The notes under the pieces were generated by a model. The model was not told where the DNA came from and ran no database searches. It was given only the letters and a program-made list of their open reading frames with translations. From positions 496,001 through 560,000 of the forward strand of contig NZ_JACCAE010000001.1 of the NCBI RefSeq assembly GCF_013409205.1: a stretch of DNA of 64,000 nucleotides, in the 5' to 3' direction. Below are positions 37,980 to 49,778 of this stretch, one piece after another. The first letter of the stretch is position 1. Each line of letters starts with the position of its first letter. The stretch comes from Janibacter cremeus. GTDB taxonomy: Bacteria > Actinomycetota > Actinomycetes > Actinomycetales > Dermatophilaceae. The translations under genes and the position numbers were made by a program.

Positions 37980-38627
37980 TCACGCGCCCCCCGCGGAGGC
38001 GTTCCACTGGGCGATGCGCCAGCTGCTGCGGCCGGTCGTGGGGGTGCTGTCCTCCTCGAGGACCGCCCAGTGGCAGTTGCCGAAGCCGCCGAGCGCGCGC
38101 CACGCGAGCGACTGGTCGAGACCGACGAGCTCGGCGACGAGGCAGCGGCCCGTGACGCCGTGCGTGGCGATGACGACGCACTCCCCCCGGTCCATCGTCG
38201 CGATGAGGTCGTCGAGGGCCGTGCGCGTGCGTGCGGCCACGTCCGCGAGGGACTCACCGTGGCCCCCACGCCTGAAGTCCTCGCCGCTGATCAGCTTGTC
38301 GGCGTCCTGCGGGTACTGCGAGTACACCTGGTCGGCCGTCAGGCCCTGCCAACCGCCGGCGTGGATCTCCCGCCAGCGCTCGTCGACCCACACCTCGAGG
38401 CCACCGCTGGCAGCGGCGACCTCCTGCGCGGTCACGTGGGCGCGGGCGAGGTCGGAGGAGACCACCCGCGTGGGGCGAAGGGAGGAGAGCGCCACGGCGG
38501 CGGCGCGCGCCTGCTCGTGGCCCAGGTCGGACAGCTCGTGGTCGAGCTGGCCCTGCCAGATCCCCTTGGCGTTGGAGACGGTCTGGCCGTGCCGCAGCAC
38601 GACGAGGCGACGGGGTTCCTCGCTCAC
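37980..38627 (-). CDS. Histidine phosphatase family protein (phosphoglycerate-mutase-like), 215 aa
   Basis: The catalytic loop LVVLRHGQTVSNAKGIWQGQ carries the phospho-His; the second His is in VVIATHGVTGRCLVAELVG and the acid residue in ERWREIHAGGWQGL. The family acts on phosphosugars or similar; in actinobacteria this gene regularly follows rsfS, sometimes annotated as a glucosyl-3-phosphoglycerate or adenosylcobalamin phosphatase, but the substrate is not readable here. GTG start overlaps the rsfS stop by 4 bases (GTGA), showing translational coupling. Confidence 0.9.
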   Translation of the reverse strand: MSEEPRRLVVLRHGQTVSNAKGIWQGQLDHELSDLGHEQARAAAVALSSLRPTRVVSSDLARAHVTAQEVAAASGGLEVWVDERWREIHAGGWQGLTADQVYSQYPQDADKLISGEDFRRGGHGESLADVAARTRTALDDLIATMDRGECVVIATHGVTGRCLVAELVGLDQSLAWRALGGFGNCHWAVLEEDSTPTTGRSSWRIAQWNASAGGA

Positions 38628-39013
38628 TGACCGCCCTGCGCCTGCTGCGAACCGACGACACCGAGGTCGAGGTGCGGGCAGTCGCGCCACAGGCGCTCGA
38701 GGTCGTAGAAGTCGCGCTCCTCGTCGTGCTGGGCGTGCACGATGATGTCGCCGAAGTCGAGCAGGACCCAGCGACCCGGGCCATTGCCCTCGCGGCGCAG
38801 CGGCTTGGACTCGGCCTGCTCACGCATGTCGTCCTCGACGGCGTCGACGATCGATTGGACCTGGCGCTCGTTGTCCGCGGAGACGATCAGGAAGATGTCC
38901 GTCAGCGGCATCTGCCCGGACACGTCGAGTCCGGTGATGCTCGTCGCGAGCTTGTCATGGGCGGCCCGGGCCGCGATCTTGGCCAGGTCGATGGCCTCTT
39001 GTGTGGCTACCAC
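38624..39013 (-). CDS. rsfS: Ribosome silencing factor RsfS, 129 aa
   Basis: Binds ribosomal protein L14 and blocks subunit joining when nutrients fall. Family features: AARAAHDKLATSITGLDVSG, TDIFLIVSADNERQVQSIVD and WVLLDFGDIIVHAQHDEERD. Length is typical. It lies 10 bases after nadD and overlaps the next phosphatase gene by 4 bases, the standard nadD-rsfS-phosphatase order. Confidence 0.95.
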   Translation of the reverse strand: MVATQEAIDLAKIAARAAHDKLATSITGLDVSGQMPLTDIFLIVSADNERQVQSIVDAVEDDMREQAESKPLRREGNGPGRWVLLDFGDIIVHAQHDEERDFYDLERLWRDCPHLDLGVVGSQQAQGGQ

Positions 39014-39023
39014 GGTCTGTCGG

Positions 39024-39599
39024 TCACTCCCGGTCGTCGGTGTAGAGCTCGTACTTGTTGATGTACTGCACGACGCCGTCCGGCACGAGGTACCAGACCG
39101 GTTCGCCGTCGCTGACGCGCTGGCGGCAGTTGCTGGAGGAGATCGCCATCGCCGGCACCTCCTGCAAGGTCACCCGGTCCTGCGGCAGCCCGGACTCGCT
39201 GAGGTGGTAGCCGGGGCGGGTGACGCCGATGAAGTGCGCCAGCTCCCACAGCTCGTCGACGTCCTTCCAGGACAGGATCTGCGCGAGGGCATCCGCACCG
39301 GTGATGAAGTAGAGCTCGTCATCGGGGCGCAGTGCCCGCAGATCGCGCAGGGTGTCGCTGGTGTAGGTGGGCCCGTCGCGGTCGAGGTCGACCCGGCTGA
39401 CGGTGAACCTCGGGTTGGACGCCGTCGCGACGACCGTCATGAGGTAGCGATGCTCGGCCGGGCTGACCTGCGTGTCCGCCTTCTGCCACGGCTGGCCCGT
39501 CGGCACGAAGACGACCTCGGCCAGGTCGAACCGGGAGGCCGCCTCACTCGCGGCGACGAGGTGGCCGTGGTGGATGGGATCGAAGGTCCCACCCATCAC
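39024..39599 (-). CDS. nadD: Nicotinate-nucleotide adenylyltransferase, 191 aa
   Basis: Adenylates nicotinate mononucleotide to deamido-NAD. The nucleotidyltransferase signature [18 protein letters not shown] starts at residue 3; the C-terminal motif is [11 protein letters not shown], a variant of ISSTxIR with Cys in place of Ile. The start is uncertain: GTG at 39599 followed by ATG at 39596; family members often have about 8 extra residues ([14 protein letters not shown]), which could start only at a CTG at 39626 overlapping the upstream stop. It lies 23 bases after a small membrane-protein gene. Confidence 0.94.
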   Translation of the reverse strand: MMGGTFDPIHHGHLVAASEAASRFDLAEVVFVPTGQPWQKADTQVSPAEHRYLMTVVATASNPRFTVSRVDLDRDGPTYTSDTLRDLRALRPDDELYFITGADALAQILSWKDVDELWELAHFIGVTRPGYHLSESGLPQDRVTLQEVPAMAISSSNCRQRVSDGEPVWYLVPDGVVQYINKYELYTDDRE

Positions 39600-39622
39600 G
39601 CCGACCCGCCGGGGGCGCTTGC

Positions 39623-39865
39623 TCAGTGGTGGGCCCCATCGTCGTCGTGACCGTAGACGCCCGGGCCCTCGTACGGGTTCGTGGGCTCGTGCGCCACGGT
39701 GTTGTCCGGGCGGGCGAGCTTGGTCGCGGCCTGGCGGAAGGCGAAGAGGGCCGCGAGCATCATCGCGAAGACGGCCAGGGCCATCAGGCCGTAGGCGAAG
39801 GGCGGGACCGGAAGCTCGACATGGGTCTCTGCCCCGACGAGAAGGGGTGCAACGGTGCTCAGCAT
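39623..39865 (-). CDS. Small single-span membrane protein, 80 aa
   Basis: One membrane span ([21 protein letters not shown]) with an acidic, His-ending C-terminal tail ([18 protein letters not shown]) that could bind metal. The function is unknown. Small proteins of this form are common directly before nadD in Micrococcales. It lies 23 bases upstream of nadD on the same strand. Confidence 0.75.
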   Translation of the reverse strand: MLSTVAPLLVGAETHVELPVPPFAYGLMALAVFAMMLAALFAFRQAATKLARPDNTVAHEPTNPYEGPGVYGHDDDGAHH

Positions 39866-39920
39866 GCGTTCATCCTACCGGCCCGCCGGGACGTGCCAGT
39901 GCCCCCGTCGCCCGGCGGAG

Positions 39921-39988
39921 TTTGTCCACCGTGCGCATCCACAGGCATGTGGATGACGACGAGGGAAACACGGTGTCCCTGTGGACAC
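39921..39988. other. Cluster of DnaA-box-like words with short hairpins
   Basis: TTGTCCACC (39922), GCATCCACA (39935), TGTGGATGA (39948) and TGTGGACAC (39980) each differ by one or two bases from TTRTCCACA. ATCCACA-GGCA-TGTGGAT is a perfect hairpin, and GTGTCC-CTGT-GGACAC another. It lies in the gene-poor stretch 39866-40321, which otherwise holds the possible small transcript described next. Confidence 0.4.
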
Positions 39989-40030
39989 GGCCGTGTGGGA
40001 TGGCCGTTCACAGATCGAGCGCCACGCGTC

Positions 40031-40060
40031 TTGCCACCGAGCGCCGCGGCAGCGTAGAAC
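40031..40060 (+). promoter_or_regulatory. Possible sigma70-type promoter in the proA-nadD gap
   Basis: TTGCCA (40031-40036) and TAGAAC (40055-40060) are separated by 18 bases. It would drive a transcript of about 245 bases ending at the hairpin 40276-40311. Confidence 0.35.
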
Positions 40061-40129
40061 AGTCCTCACACCGCGGTCGTAATCACCGCTCCGCCAGGGG
40101 CATACGGCCACAGGATCACAGGGATAACG

Positions 40130-40264
40130 ATGTCAGCATGCCTGCGCGGGTACACCGTGCGGGCCATGGCGACCGCTGCGTCGGCGCCTCCTGGTCCACG
40201 TGTCACCGCGACGTGGCGGCTCAACCCCGCGACGTCGTGCCTGCCTGTCGCCGCAGGGTCGTGA
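40130..40264 (+). CDS. Possible small ORF, 44 aa
   Basis: The ORF begins MSACLRGYTVRAMATAASAP and ends CLPVAAGS with TGA; AGGGA lies 6 bases before the ATG. It contains two Cys and no acidic residues. It lies between a promoter-like sequence and a strong terminator in an otherwise empty 456-base gap. I do not recognise the peptide, and the transcript may instead be a non-coding RNA. An overlapping minus-strand frame (40066-40344) has no support. Confidence 0.35.
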   Translation: MSACLRGYTVRAMATAASAPPGPRVTATWRLNPATSCLPVAAGS

Positions 40265-40275
40265 TGCGCACAGCG

Positions 40276-40311
40276 GACGAGGGCCCTCCCCACGCCGGGA
40301 GGGCCCTCGTC
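40276..40311. terminator. Strong hairpin downstream of proA and of the possible small transcript
   Basis: GACGAGGGCCCTCCC (40276-40290) and GGGAGGGCCCTCGTC (40297-40311) are perfect 15-base arms around CACGCC. It lies 10 bases beyond the proA stop on the minus strand and also 12 bases beyond the small plus-strand ORF. Confidence 0.85.
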
Positions 40312-40321
40312 CTGCCAGACG

Positions 40322-41587
40322 TCAGCCGCGGACCTGCCCGTCACCCTCGACGACCCACTTCGTCGTCGTCAGCTCCGGCAGTGCCATCGGACCGCGGGCG
40401 TGCAGCTTCTGCGTCGAGATGCCGATCTCGGCACCGAAGCCGAACTCCCCGCCGTCGGTGAATCGCGTCGAGGCGTTGACGAGCACGGCCGCCGCGTCGA
40501 CCTCGGCAGTCCATCGGCGGGCGGCGGCCCGGTCCTCGGTGACGATCGCCTCGGTGTGGCCCGAGCCGTGACGACGCACGTGCTCCATCGCGGCGTCGAC
40601 GTCGTCGACGACCGCGACCGACATCTCCATCGCGAGGTACTCGCAGTCGTGGTCCTCATCGGTGGCCGGCAGGACCTCGACCCCCTCGGGGGCCAGGGCG
40701 ACGACACGCTCGTCGCCGTGGAGCGTCACGCCCGCTGCCGCCAGATCCGCCAGCGCCGGCGGCAGGAAGTCCGCGGCGATCCCGGCGTGCACCAGGAGGG
40801 ACTCGGCGGCGTTGCACACGCTCGGCCGGTGGGTCTTGGCGTTGAGCGTGATCGCCAGGGCCTTGGCCCGGTCGGCGGCGGCATCGACGTAGACGTGGCA
40901 GTTGCCCACGCCCGTCTCGATCACGGGCACGGTCGACTCGGTGACGACGGCCCGGATGAGACCGGCTCCCCCGCGCGGGATGAGCAGGTCGACCAGGCCG
41001 CGGGCGGTCATCAGCGCCCTGACCGCGTCGTGGTCGCCCTCGAGGAGCTGGACGGCGTCCTGCGGCAGTCCGTGGGCCTGCAGCGCGCTGCGAAGGGCGG
41101 TCACCAGCGCGCGGTTGGTGCTCGCCGCGGCGGAGCCGCCGCGCAGGATCATCGCATTGCCCGACTTCAGCCCGAGGCCGGCCGCGTCGACCGTGACGTT
41201 GGGGCGGGCCTCGTAGATCATCCCGACGACGCCCATCGGCACCCGGACCTGCCGGATCTGCAGGCCGTTGGCCAGCGTCGAGCCGCGCACGACCTCACCA
41301 ACCGGGTCGGGCAGTGCAGCAAGGTCGCGCAGTGCCTGCGCGACGGAGGCGACACGGTCGCAGTCCAGGGTCAGGCGGTCGAGCAGACCGGTGGCCATCC
41401 CCCCTTCGCGTCCCCGGGTCAGGTCCTCGCCGTTGGCAGCGACGACGTCCGCGGTGGCGGCGTCGAGGGCGTCGGCGAGCGCGAGCAGGGCGGCGTCCTT
41501 CTCGGCGCGGGTCAGCAGCGCCAGTCGGCGGGAGGCGACGCGGCCGCGCTGGGCCAGATCGCGGACTACGGCAGTGCTGTCGGTCAT
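40322..41587 (-). CDS. proA: Glutamate-5-semialdehyde dehydrogenase, 421 aa
   Basis: Second step of proline synthesis: reduces gamma-glutamyl phosphate to the semialdehyde with NADPH. Family features: [35 protein letters not shown], and the catalytic Cys in [17 protein letters not shown]-terminal [19 protein letters not shown] is typical. It is separated from proB by pdxY on the opposite strand, so unlike in many relatives proB and proA are not adjacent and need separate promoters or readthrough. Confidence 0.97.
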   Translation of the reverse strand: MTDSTAVVRDLAQRGRVASRRLALLTRAEKDAALLALADALDAATADVVAANGEDLTRGREGGMATGLLDRLTLDCDRVASVAQALRDLAALPDPVGEVVRGSTLANGLQIRQVRVPMGVVGMIYEARPNVTVDAAGLGLKSGNAMILRGGSAAASTNRALVTALRSALQAHGLPQDAVQLLEGDHDAVRALMTARGLVDLLIPRGGAGLIRAVVTESTVPVIETGVGNCHVYVDAAADRAKALAITLNAKTHRPSVCNAAESLLVHAGIAADFLPPALADLAAAGVTLHGDERVVALAPEGVEVLPATDEDHDCEYLAMEMSVAVVDDVDAAMEHVRRHGSGHTEAIVTEDRAAARRWTAEVDAAAVLVNASTRFTDGGEFGFGAEIGISTQKLHARGPMALPELTTTKWVVEGDGQVRG

Positions 41588-41659
41588 GCCACCAGACTAG
41601 GAGGGATCTGCCTGCCCGCTGATGACGGTCCGGGAGGTGGGCAGTGGAACAATGCCCGG

Positions 41660-42517
41660 GTGACCACGACGATCCTGTCCATCCAGTCCCACGTCGCCTA
41701 CGGACACGTCGGCAACTCCGCGTCCGTCTTCCCGATGCAGCGTCTCGGGGTCGAGGTGTGGCCGGTCAACACCGTGAACTTCTCCAACCACACCGGCTAC
41801 GGCGCCTGGCGCGGGCCCCTGATGGACCCGGCGGACGTCGCCGACGTCATCACCGGCATCGGTGAGCGCGATGCCTTCGGCGAGGTCGACGCGGTCCTGT
41901 CCGGCTACCAGGGTGGCGAGGGCATCGGCGCGACGATCCTGGCGGCCGTCGCCCAGGTCAAGGCCGCCAACCCCGCGGCGATCTACGCCTGCGACCCGGT
42001 CATGGGCAACGAGAAGTCCGGCTGCTTCGTCCACGAGTCGATCCCGGTGCTGCTGCGTGAGAAGGTCGCTCCGAAGGCCGACCTGATCACGCCCAACCAG
42101 TTCGAGCTGGGCTATCTCACCGACACGCAGCCGCACACACTCCAGGAGACCCTCGCCTCGGTCGACCGGGCCCGTGAGATCGGGCCGAGCACCATCCTGG
42201 TGACCTCCGTGCTGCGGCCGGACCGCCCGGAGGGCACCATCGAGATGCTCGCCTGCCACGAGGACGAGGCCTGGATCGTGCAGACGCCGCACCTGCCGCT
42301 GAAGGCCAACGGGTCGGGTGACGTCACCGCCGCCCTCTTCACCAGCCACTGGGTGCGCACGCACTCGCTGCCCGAGGCGCTCGGTCGCACGGTCTCCTCG
42401 GTCTTCGACCTGCTGCGCACGACCCACGACTCCGGTCGGCGCGAGCTGCAGATCGTGGAGGCGCAGGAGGTCTACGCGCACCCGCGGATGCAGTTCGAGG
42501 TCGCGCAGGTGCGCTGA
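41660..42517 (+). CDS. pdxY: Pyridoxal kinase, 285 aa
   Basis: Phosphorylates pyridoxal in the B6 salvage route. Ribokinase-fold features: ILSIQSHVAYGHVGNSASVF, PVNTVNFSNHTGYG, VLSGYQGG, YACDPVMGNE, DLITPNQFELGYLT and the catalytic/anion-hole stretch LPLKANGSGDVTAALF with its Asp. The start is GTG at 41660 (the long upstream frame is open by chance). It is divergent from proA and convergent with proB (7-base gap), an odd placement within the proB/proA pair. Confidence 0.94.
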   Translation: MTTTILSIQSHVAYGHVGNSASVFPMQRLGVEVWPVNTVNFSNHTGYGAWRGPLMDPADVADVITGIGERDAFGEVDAVLSGYQGGEGIGATILAAVAQVKAANPAAIYACDPVMGNEKSGCFVHESIPVLLREKVAPKADLITPNQFELGYLTDTQPHTLQETLASVDRAREIGPSTILVTSVLRPDRPEGTIEMLACHEDEAWIVQTPHLPLKANGSGDVTAALFTSHWVRTHSLPEALGRTVSSVFDLLRTTHDSGRRELQIVEAQEVYAHPRMQFEVAQVR

Positions 42518-42524
42518 GGCACCT

Positions 42525-43649
42525 CTAGAGGATCGCCAGGTGGTCCCGGTGGATGACCTCGCGCTCGTACTGCGGCCCGATGGCCTCGGCGAGCTCCTTG
42601 GTGGAGCGGCCCATCAGGTGCGGCAGCTCGCCGGAGGTGTAGTTGACCAGCCCGCGGGCGATGACCACGCCGTCGGGTCCGATGACGTCGATCGGGTCGC
42701 CGTCGGTGAAGGAACCGGTCACCCCGGTGATCCCGGCCGGCAGCAATGAGCGGCCCCGCTCGCGAAGGGCGGCGACGGCCCCCGCGTCGATCTGCACCGA
42801 GCCACGCGGCGAGGTCGCGTAGGCCAACCACAGGCCGCGCGAGCCACGGGAACGCTCTCCCGGGAGGAAGAGGGTGCCGACATCCTCACCGGCGATCGCC
42901 GCGCAGACCTGCTCGGCGCAGGTGAGGACCGTCGGGATGCACGCGGCGTGCGCGATCGTCGCGGCCTCGACCTTGGTGGTCATGCCTCCCGAGCCGACGG
43001 CCGACCCGGTGCCACCGATGGAGATGTGCGCCAGCTCGCTCGGGTCCGCCACGACGGGGACCCGCTCGGCCCCCGGATCGCTCGGTGACGCGGTGTAGAG
43101 CGCGTCGACGTCGGTGAGGAGCACGAGTGCGTCGGCACGGATCAGCTGGGCGACGAGCGCGGCCAGCCGGTCGTTGTCGCCGAACCGGATCTCGTCGGTG
43201 GCGACGGTGTCGTTCTCGTTGACGATCGGCACGACACCCAGGCCGAGCAGCGAGTCCAGGGTGCGGCGGGCGTTCGTGTAGTGCGTGCGCCGGGTGACGT
43301 CGTCGACGGTGAGCAGCACCTGGCCGATCGTGTGGCCGTGCCCGGCGAAGGCCGCGTCGTAGGCGGACAGCAGCACGCCCTGCCCGACGCTGGCCGCGGC
43401 CTGCTGGCTGGCCAGATCGCGCGGACGCGTGCTCATCCCCAGCGGGGAGATGCCGGCGGCGATTGCACCCGAGGAGACGAGGACGACCTCGGTGCCGGCG
43501 GTGTGACGCACGGCCAGCGCGTTGACCAACGCGGTCAGCCGGGCGACATCGAGCTCTCCCCCGGCGGCGCTCGTCAGGGACGAGGAGCCGACCTTGACGA
43601 CGAGGCGTCGCGCGTCGGCCACTGCCCGCCGGGTGCCATCGGGCTTCAC
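42525..43649 (-). CDS. proB: Glutamate 5-kinase with PUA domain, 374 aa
   Basis: First step of proline synthesis, inhibited by proline in the family. The amino-acid-kinase domain has [36 protein letters not shown] and [20 protein letters not shown]. The C-terminal PUA domain is about residues 275-360 ([30 protein letters not shown]). GTG start overlaps the obgE stop by 4 bases, so it is coupled to obgE. Confidence 0.97.
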   Translation of the reverse strand: MKPDGTRRAVADARRLVVKVGSSSLTSAAGGELDVARLTALVNALAVRHTAGTEVVLVSSGAIAAGISPLGMSTRPRDLASQQAAASVGQGVLLSAYDAAFAGHGHTIGQVLLTVDDVTRRTHYTNARRTLDSLLGLGVVPIVNENDTVATDEIRFGDNDRLAALVAQLIRADALVLLTDVDALYTASPSDPGAERVPVVADPSELAHISIGGTGSAVGSGGMTTKVEAATIAHAACIPTVLTCAEQVCAAIAGEDVGTLFLPGERSRGSRGLWLAYATSPRGSVQIDAGAVAALRERGRSLLPAGITGVTGSFTDGDPIDVIGPDGVVIARGLVNYTSGELPHLMGRSTKELAEAIGPQYEREVIHRDHLAIL

Positions 43650-45151
43650 TCGTCGACCCAGTGGCCGGACTCCCGCTCGTCGCGCAGCTCCTCGCGCGCA
43701 GCGCTCTGGGCGTCCTTGCGTGCGTAGAACTCCTCACGACGCTCGCTGGTGGTCCGGCGGGTGTTCTCGTCCAGGCGCTGGTCCTGCCCGCGGCCGCCGA
43801 GCAGCTCGGCGCCACCGACGAGGGTGGGCTCCCAGTCGAAGACCACGGCGTTGTCCTCGGGGCCGATGAGCACCGTGGACCCGGCGACGGCACCGGCCTT
43901 GGTCAGCTCGTCCTCGACGCCGGCGCGGTTGAGCCGGTCGGAGAGGTAGCCGATCGCCTCGTTGTTGGCGAAGTCGGTCTGGTGCACCCAGCGGGTCACC
44001 TTGGCACCGATGACGCGGAAGACCTCGCCCTCGGACGTCGTCTCCCGGCGCACGACGAAGCCGGAGTCGTCGACGGCCTTGGGGCGCAGCACGGCCCGCT
44101 GTGGTGTGACGTCGGACTCGATGTTCTGCCGCGCCTCGACCACGTGCCGTGCCATGGCGAAGGTCAGTTCCTTCAGCCCCTGGTGGGCCACGGCCGAGAC
44201 GATGAAGACCTCGATGCCCCGCTCCTGAAGGTCGGGCTTGACCATCTCGGCGAGCTCGCGGGCCTCGGGGACGTCCGCCTTGTTCAGCACGACGATGCGG
44301 GTGCGCTCCGACAGCGGGAGGCCACCGAGGGTCTCGTCGGCGACGTAGGCCGACAGCTCCTCCTCGATGACGTCGAGGTCGGTCATCGGGTCGCGGCCCG
44401 GCTCGAGGGTCGCGCAGTCGATGACGTGGACGAGCACCGAGCAGCGCTCGACGTGGCGCAGGAACTCCAGACCCAGCCCACGCCCTTCGCTCGCCCCCGG
44501 GATGAGGCCGGGCACGTCGGCGACGGTGTAGCGCATGTCGCCGGCGGTGACGACGCCGAGGTTCGGCACGAGGGTGGTGAAGGGGTAGTCGGCGATCTTC
44601 GGCTTGGCCGCCGAGAGCACCGAGACGAGCGAGGACTTGCCCGCGCTGGGGAAACCGATGAGGGCGACGTCGGCGAGCGACTTCAGCTCGAGCACCACAT
44701 CGGTGGCCTCGCCGGGCTCGCCGAGCAGCGCGAAGCCGGGGGCCTTGCGGCGGCGGCTGGCCAGCGCCCGGTTGCCCAGGCCGCCGCGGCCGCCCGTGGC
44801 CACGACGAACCGTGCGTCGGCCCCGACGAGGTCGACCAGCACGTCGCCCCGGCTGTTGGTCACCACGGTCCCCTCGGGCACGGGCAGGACGAGGTCCACG
44901 CCATTGGCGCCGTTCTTCTCGTCGCCGGCACCGGGTGCGCCGTTGGTCGCGCGGCGGTGGGGGCTGCGGTGGTAGTCGAGGAGGGTCGTCACCTGGGGGT
45001 CGACGACGAGCACGACGTCGCCGCCATGACCGCCGTTGCCACCGTCGGGTCCACCGAGTGGCTTGAACTTCTCGCGGTGCACGGACGCGACCCCGTGGCC
45101 ACCCTTGCCGGCCTCGACATGCAGGGTGACCCGGTCAACGAAGGTCGTCAC
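43646..45151 (-). CDS. obgE: Obg/CgtA GTPase, 501 aa
   Basis: A ribosome-associated GTPase acting in 50S assembly and stress control. The N-terminal Gly-rich Obg fold runs to about 160 ([15 protein letters not shown]). The G domain has GFPSAGKSS (G1), DVPGLIPGA (G3) and LNKADVPEA (G4). A C-terminal OCT domain follows (about 350-425), then a charged tail of about 70 residues ([20 protein letters not shown]). Start is GTG at 45151 behind AGGTGAGG. It follows rpmA after a 94-base gap with a strong hairpin. Confidence 0.96.
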   Translation of the reverse strand: MTTFVDRVTLHVEAGKGGHGVASVHREKFKPLGGPDGGNGGHGGDVVLVVDPQVTTLLDYHRSPHRRATNGAPGAGDEKNGANGVDLVLPVPEGTVVTNSRGDVLVDLVGADARFVVATGGRGGLGNRALASRRRKAPGFALLGEPGEATDVVLELKSLADVALIGFPSAGKSSLVSVLSAAKPKIADYPFTTLVPNLGVVTAGDMRYTVADVPGLIPGASEGRGLGLEFLRHVERCSVLVHVIDCATLEPGRDPMTDLDVIEEELSAYVADETLGGLPLSERTRIVVLNKADVPEARELAEMVKPDLQERGIEVFIVSAVAHQGLKELTFAMARHVVEARQNIESDVTPQRAVLRPKAVDDSGFVVRRETTSEGEVFRVIGAKVTRWVHQTDFANNEAIGYLSDRLNRAGVEDELTKAGAVAGSTVLIGPEDNAVVFDWEPTLVGGAELLGGRGQDQRLDENTRRTTSERREEFYARKDAQSAAREELRDERESGHWVDE

Positions 45152-45187
45152 GACCTCACCTCTTCTTCTTCCGGCATTCGGATGGGA

Positions 45188-45228
45188 CGGCGAAGGGGGC
45201 AGGTCGAGTCGACCCGCCCCCTTCGCCG
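45188..45228. terminator. Hairpin/attenuator between rpmA and obgE made of two CGAAGGGGG words
   Basis: CGGCGAAGGGGGC (45188-45200) and GCCCCCTTCGCCG (45216-45228) are perfect 13-base arms, with an inner stem GGTCGA/TCGACC. It lies 18 bases after the rpmA stop on the minus strand and would cut transcription before obgE. Confidence 0.75.
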
Positions 45229-45245
45229 CACGCAGTGGTCTCGCG

Positions 45246-45509
45246 TCAGCCGGCGGTACCAGCCGGGATGACGCTGACGGTCTTGCGGCCGCGCTTGGAG
45301 CCGAACTGCACCTCGCCGGCGGCGAGGGCGAACAGCGTGTCGTCACCGCCACGACCGACGTTGTCGCCGGGGTGGAAGTGGGTGCCGCGCTGGCGCACGA
45401 TGATCTGGCCGGTGCCGATGACCTCGCCACCGAAGCGCTTCACACCGAGGCGCTGGGAATTGGAGTCGCGACCGTTCTTGGTCGAGGACACACCCTTCTT
45501 GGATGCCAT
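45246..45509 (-). CDS. rpmA: 50S ribosomal protein L27, 87 aa
   Basis: A structural protein near the peptidyl-transferase centre. Sequence [20 protein letters not shown] then [20 protein letters not shown] and [20 protein letters not shown] is diagnostic. It follows rplU after 28 bases. A strong hairpin follows before obgE, probably lowering obgE expression relative to the ribosomal proteins. Confidence 0.98.
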   Translation of the reverse strand: MASKKGVSSTKNGRDSNSQRLGVKRFGGEVIGTGQIIVRQRGTHFHPGDNVGRGGDDTLFALAAGEVQFGSKRGRKTVSVIPAGTAG

Positions 45510-45537
45510 GTCAGTGGTTCCTAACTCTCGGGAAGGC

Positions 45538-45846
45538 TCAGGCCTTGATGTCGGTGATCTTCAGCTGGGTCAGCGGCTGGCGGTGACCCTGGCGACGGCG
45601 GTAACCGGTCTTGTTCTTGTACCGGGTGATGACGATCTTGGGGCCCTTGGCGTCCCCGACGACCTCGGCCGTCACGGAGGCCTTGGCCAGTGCGTCGACA
45701 TCGCTGGTCACGGTCGAGCCGTCCACGAGGAGGATCGGCTTCAGGTCGACGCTGTCGCCAGCGCCGCCCTTGATCGAGTTGATGGTGATGGTGTCGCCGA
45801 CGGAGACCTTCTCCTGGCGGCCACCCGCGCGAACGATCGCGTACAT
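45538..45846 (-). CDS. rplU: 50S ribosomal protein L21, 102 aa
   Basis: Begins [20 protein letters not shown] and ends with the L21 signature [23 protein letters not shown] at 45846 starts the conserved N-terminus; upstream in-frame extension is not used. The 277-base gap to rne carries the leader, with small hairpins (CCCGC-AAAAC-GCGGG at about 45980), and the rne terminator. It heads rplU-rpmA-obgE-proB. Confidence 0.98.
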   Translation of the reverse strand: MYAIVRAGGRQEKVSVGDTITINSIKGGAGDSVDLKPILLVDGSTVTSDVDALAKASVTAEVVGDAKGPKIVITRYKNKTGYRRRQGHRQPLTQLKITDIKA

Positions 45847-46043
45847 CAGTGGGAACTCACTTTCGTTACTGGCGCACTCGCTCTGGTCTGACCGGCCAAC
45901 AATCCCCGCGCCGAAGGGCACGAAGCGTCCACACGGTGGGCGCACCAAGGGTAGAGACTACCGTCGAGGGCCCTCACCCCGCAAAACGCGGGTGGCGCCC
46001 GGTGCGCCCCACCCGCCTCCGGATCATCGGGTCACCCGGAAAA

Positions 46044-46084
46044 CCCCGGGTTCGCAAGAGTATGAAACTGCTGCGAACCCGGGG
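46044..46084. terminator. Strong hairpin downstream of rne
   Basis: CCCCGGGTTCGCA (46044-46056) and TGCGAACCCGGGG (46072-46084) are perfect 13-base arms with a 15-base loop, 40 bases beyond the rne stop. It separates rne from the ribosomal-protein operon. Confidence 0.85.
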
Positions 46085-46123
46085 AAAGTCCGGCTCAGTA
46101 CTGCGCGAAGGGGGCCGGTCAGG

Positions 46124-48871
<2,748 letters not shown>

Positions 48872-49035
48872 GCGGCACCTCCAGCACCGGCGACCGTGCC
48901 CCACACCGGCACCTCAGGGGTGCGACCAGGCCGCTGGCGCGGCGTTCGCGGGCTCTGGTGGCCCGCGGAAGCAAGTCCGTCTTGCCTCGAGGTGGCTCGC
49001 GCCGTGCGCGGCACCCCCACGGGGCCGACGGCGGC

Positions 49036-49767
49036 TCAGTCGGCGGCCAGTGGATCGGCCACGCTCTCGGTCTCGCTACTCCAGATCCCCTGCGCCAACC
49101 GGGTCGCAATCGGTGACCGCGGCGGCGCGAACGAGGTGGCAGCGGTGATCGCGCTGAGGACGTCGTCGGGGCGAACGGCAGGTGTGGTGTGCCGCACGAC
49201 CATGGCCAGTATCGCACAGCCGTCCTCATCGAGACCGGTACGCGCCCACTCCACGGGACCGCGCGCGTCGTAGGACTTCACTCCGCGCTTGAACATCCGC
49301 TCCACCTCGATCCTCTCCTCGGCGAGGAATCCGGCGACCGCCACCTCCAGATCGGCCACCTCCACGCCGGGGAAGCGCAGCTCCCAGCGGCTCGCCTGCA
49401 ACAGATCCGCGAGGCCCCCGGGGCGGGCCTCGACGACCGTGACGATGTCCAGCCCGTCGGGCAGCGCCTCGTCCAGGGCCGTGGCCACGGCGTCGGGGTC
49501 GACCTGCTCGGTCACCGAGATCTCGAAGTACTCCGCCTCGCTCGCCGCACCCGTGGCCGCACCGTTGGCATAGGAGATCTTCGGGTGCGGGTGGAACCCG
49601 GCCGAGTAGGCCATCGGTACCCCGGAGCGGCGCAGCGCGCGCTCCAGCGCCCGCCCGAAGTCACGCGTCGAGGAGTGGCGCAGCCGCCCCCGGCGGGCGT
49701 ACTGGATGCGCAGCTTCTGGACAGGAGGCGGCGGGGGTGGCCCGTCGGGGGTGCGTTGCTTGGCCAT
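49036..49767 (-). CDS. DUF2344 / TIGR03936 family protein, radical-SAM-linked, 243 aa
   Basis: Family features: KLRIQYARRGRLRHSSTRDF, VPMAYSAGFHPHPKISYANG and AEYFEISVTEQVDPD. In many bacteria this gene lies beside or is fused to a B12-binding radical SAM gene; here that gene is at 52953-54932, with an oxidoreductase gene in between. A role in tRNA or protein modification is suspected but not shown. ATG at 49767 was taken; a TTG three codons upstream is also in frame. The 164-base gap to rne shows no clear feature beyond the rne 5' region. Confidence 0.88.
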   Translation of the reverse strand: MAKQRTPDGPPPPPPVQKLRIQYARRGRLRHSSTRDFGRALERALRRSGVPMAYSAGFHPHPKISYANGAATGAASEAEYFEISVTEQVDPDAVATALDEALPDGLDIVTVVEARPGGLADLLQASRWELRFPGVEVADLEVAVAGFLAEERIEVERMFKRGVKSYDARGPVEWARTGLDEDGCAILAMVVRHTTPAVRPDDVLSAITAATSFAPPRSPIATRLAQGIWSSETESVADPLAAD

Positions 49768-49778
49768 GGGGACCAAGC

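Noticed and set aside
40066..40344. Minus-strand frame of 92 codons in the proA-nadD gap
   Set aside because: It overlaps the proA terminator, lacks a ribosome site and has random-looking composition.
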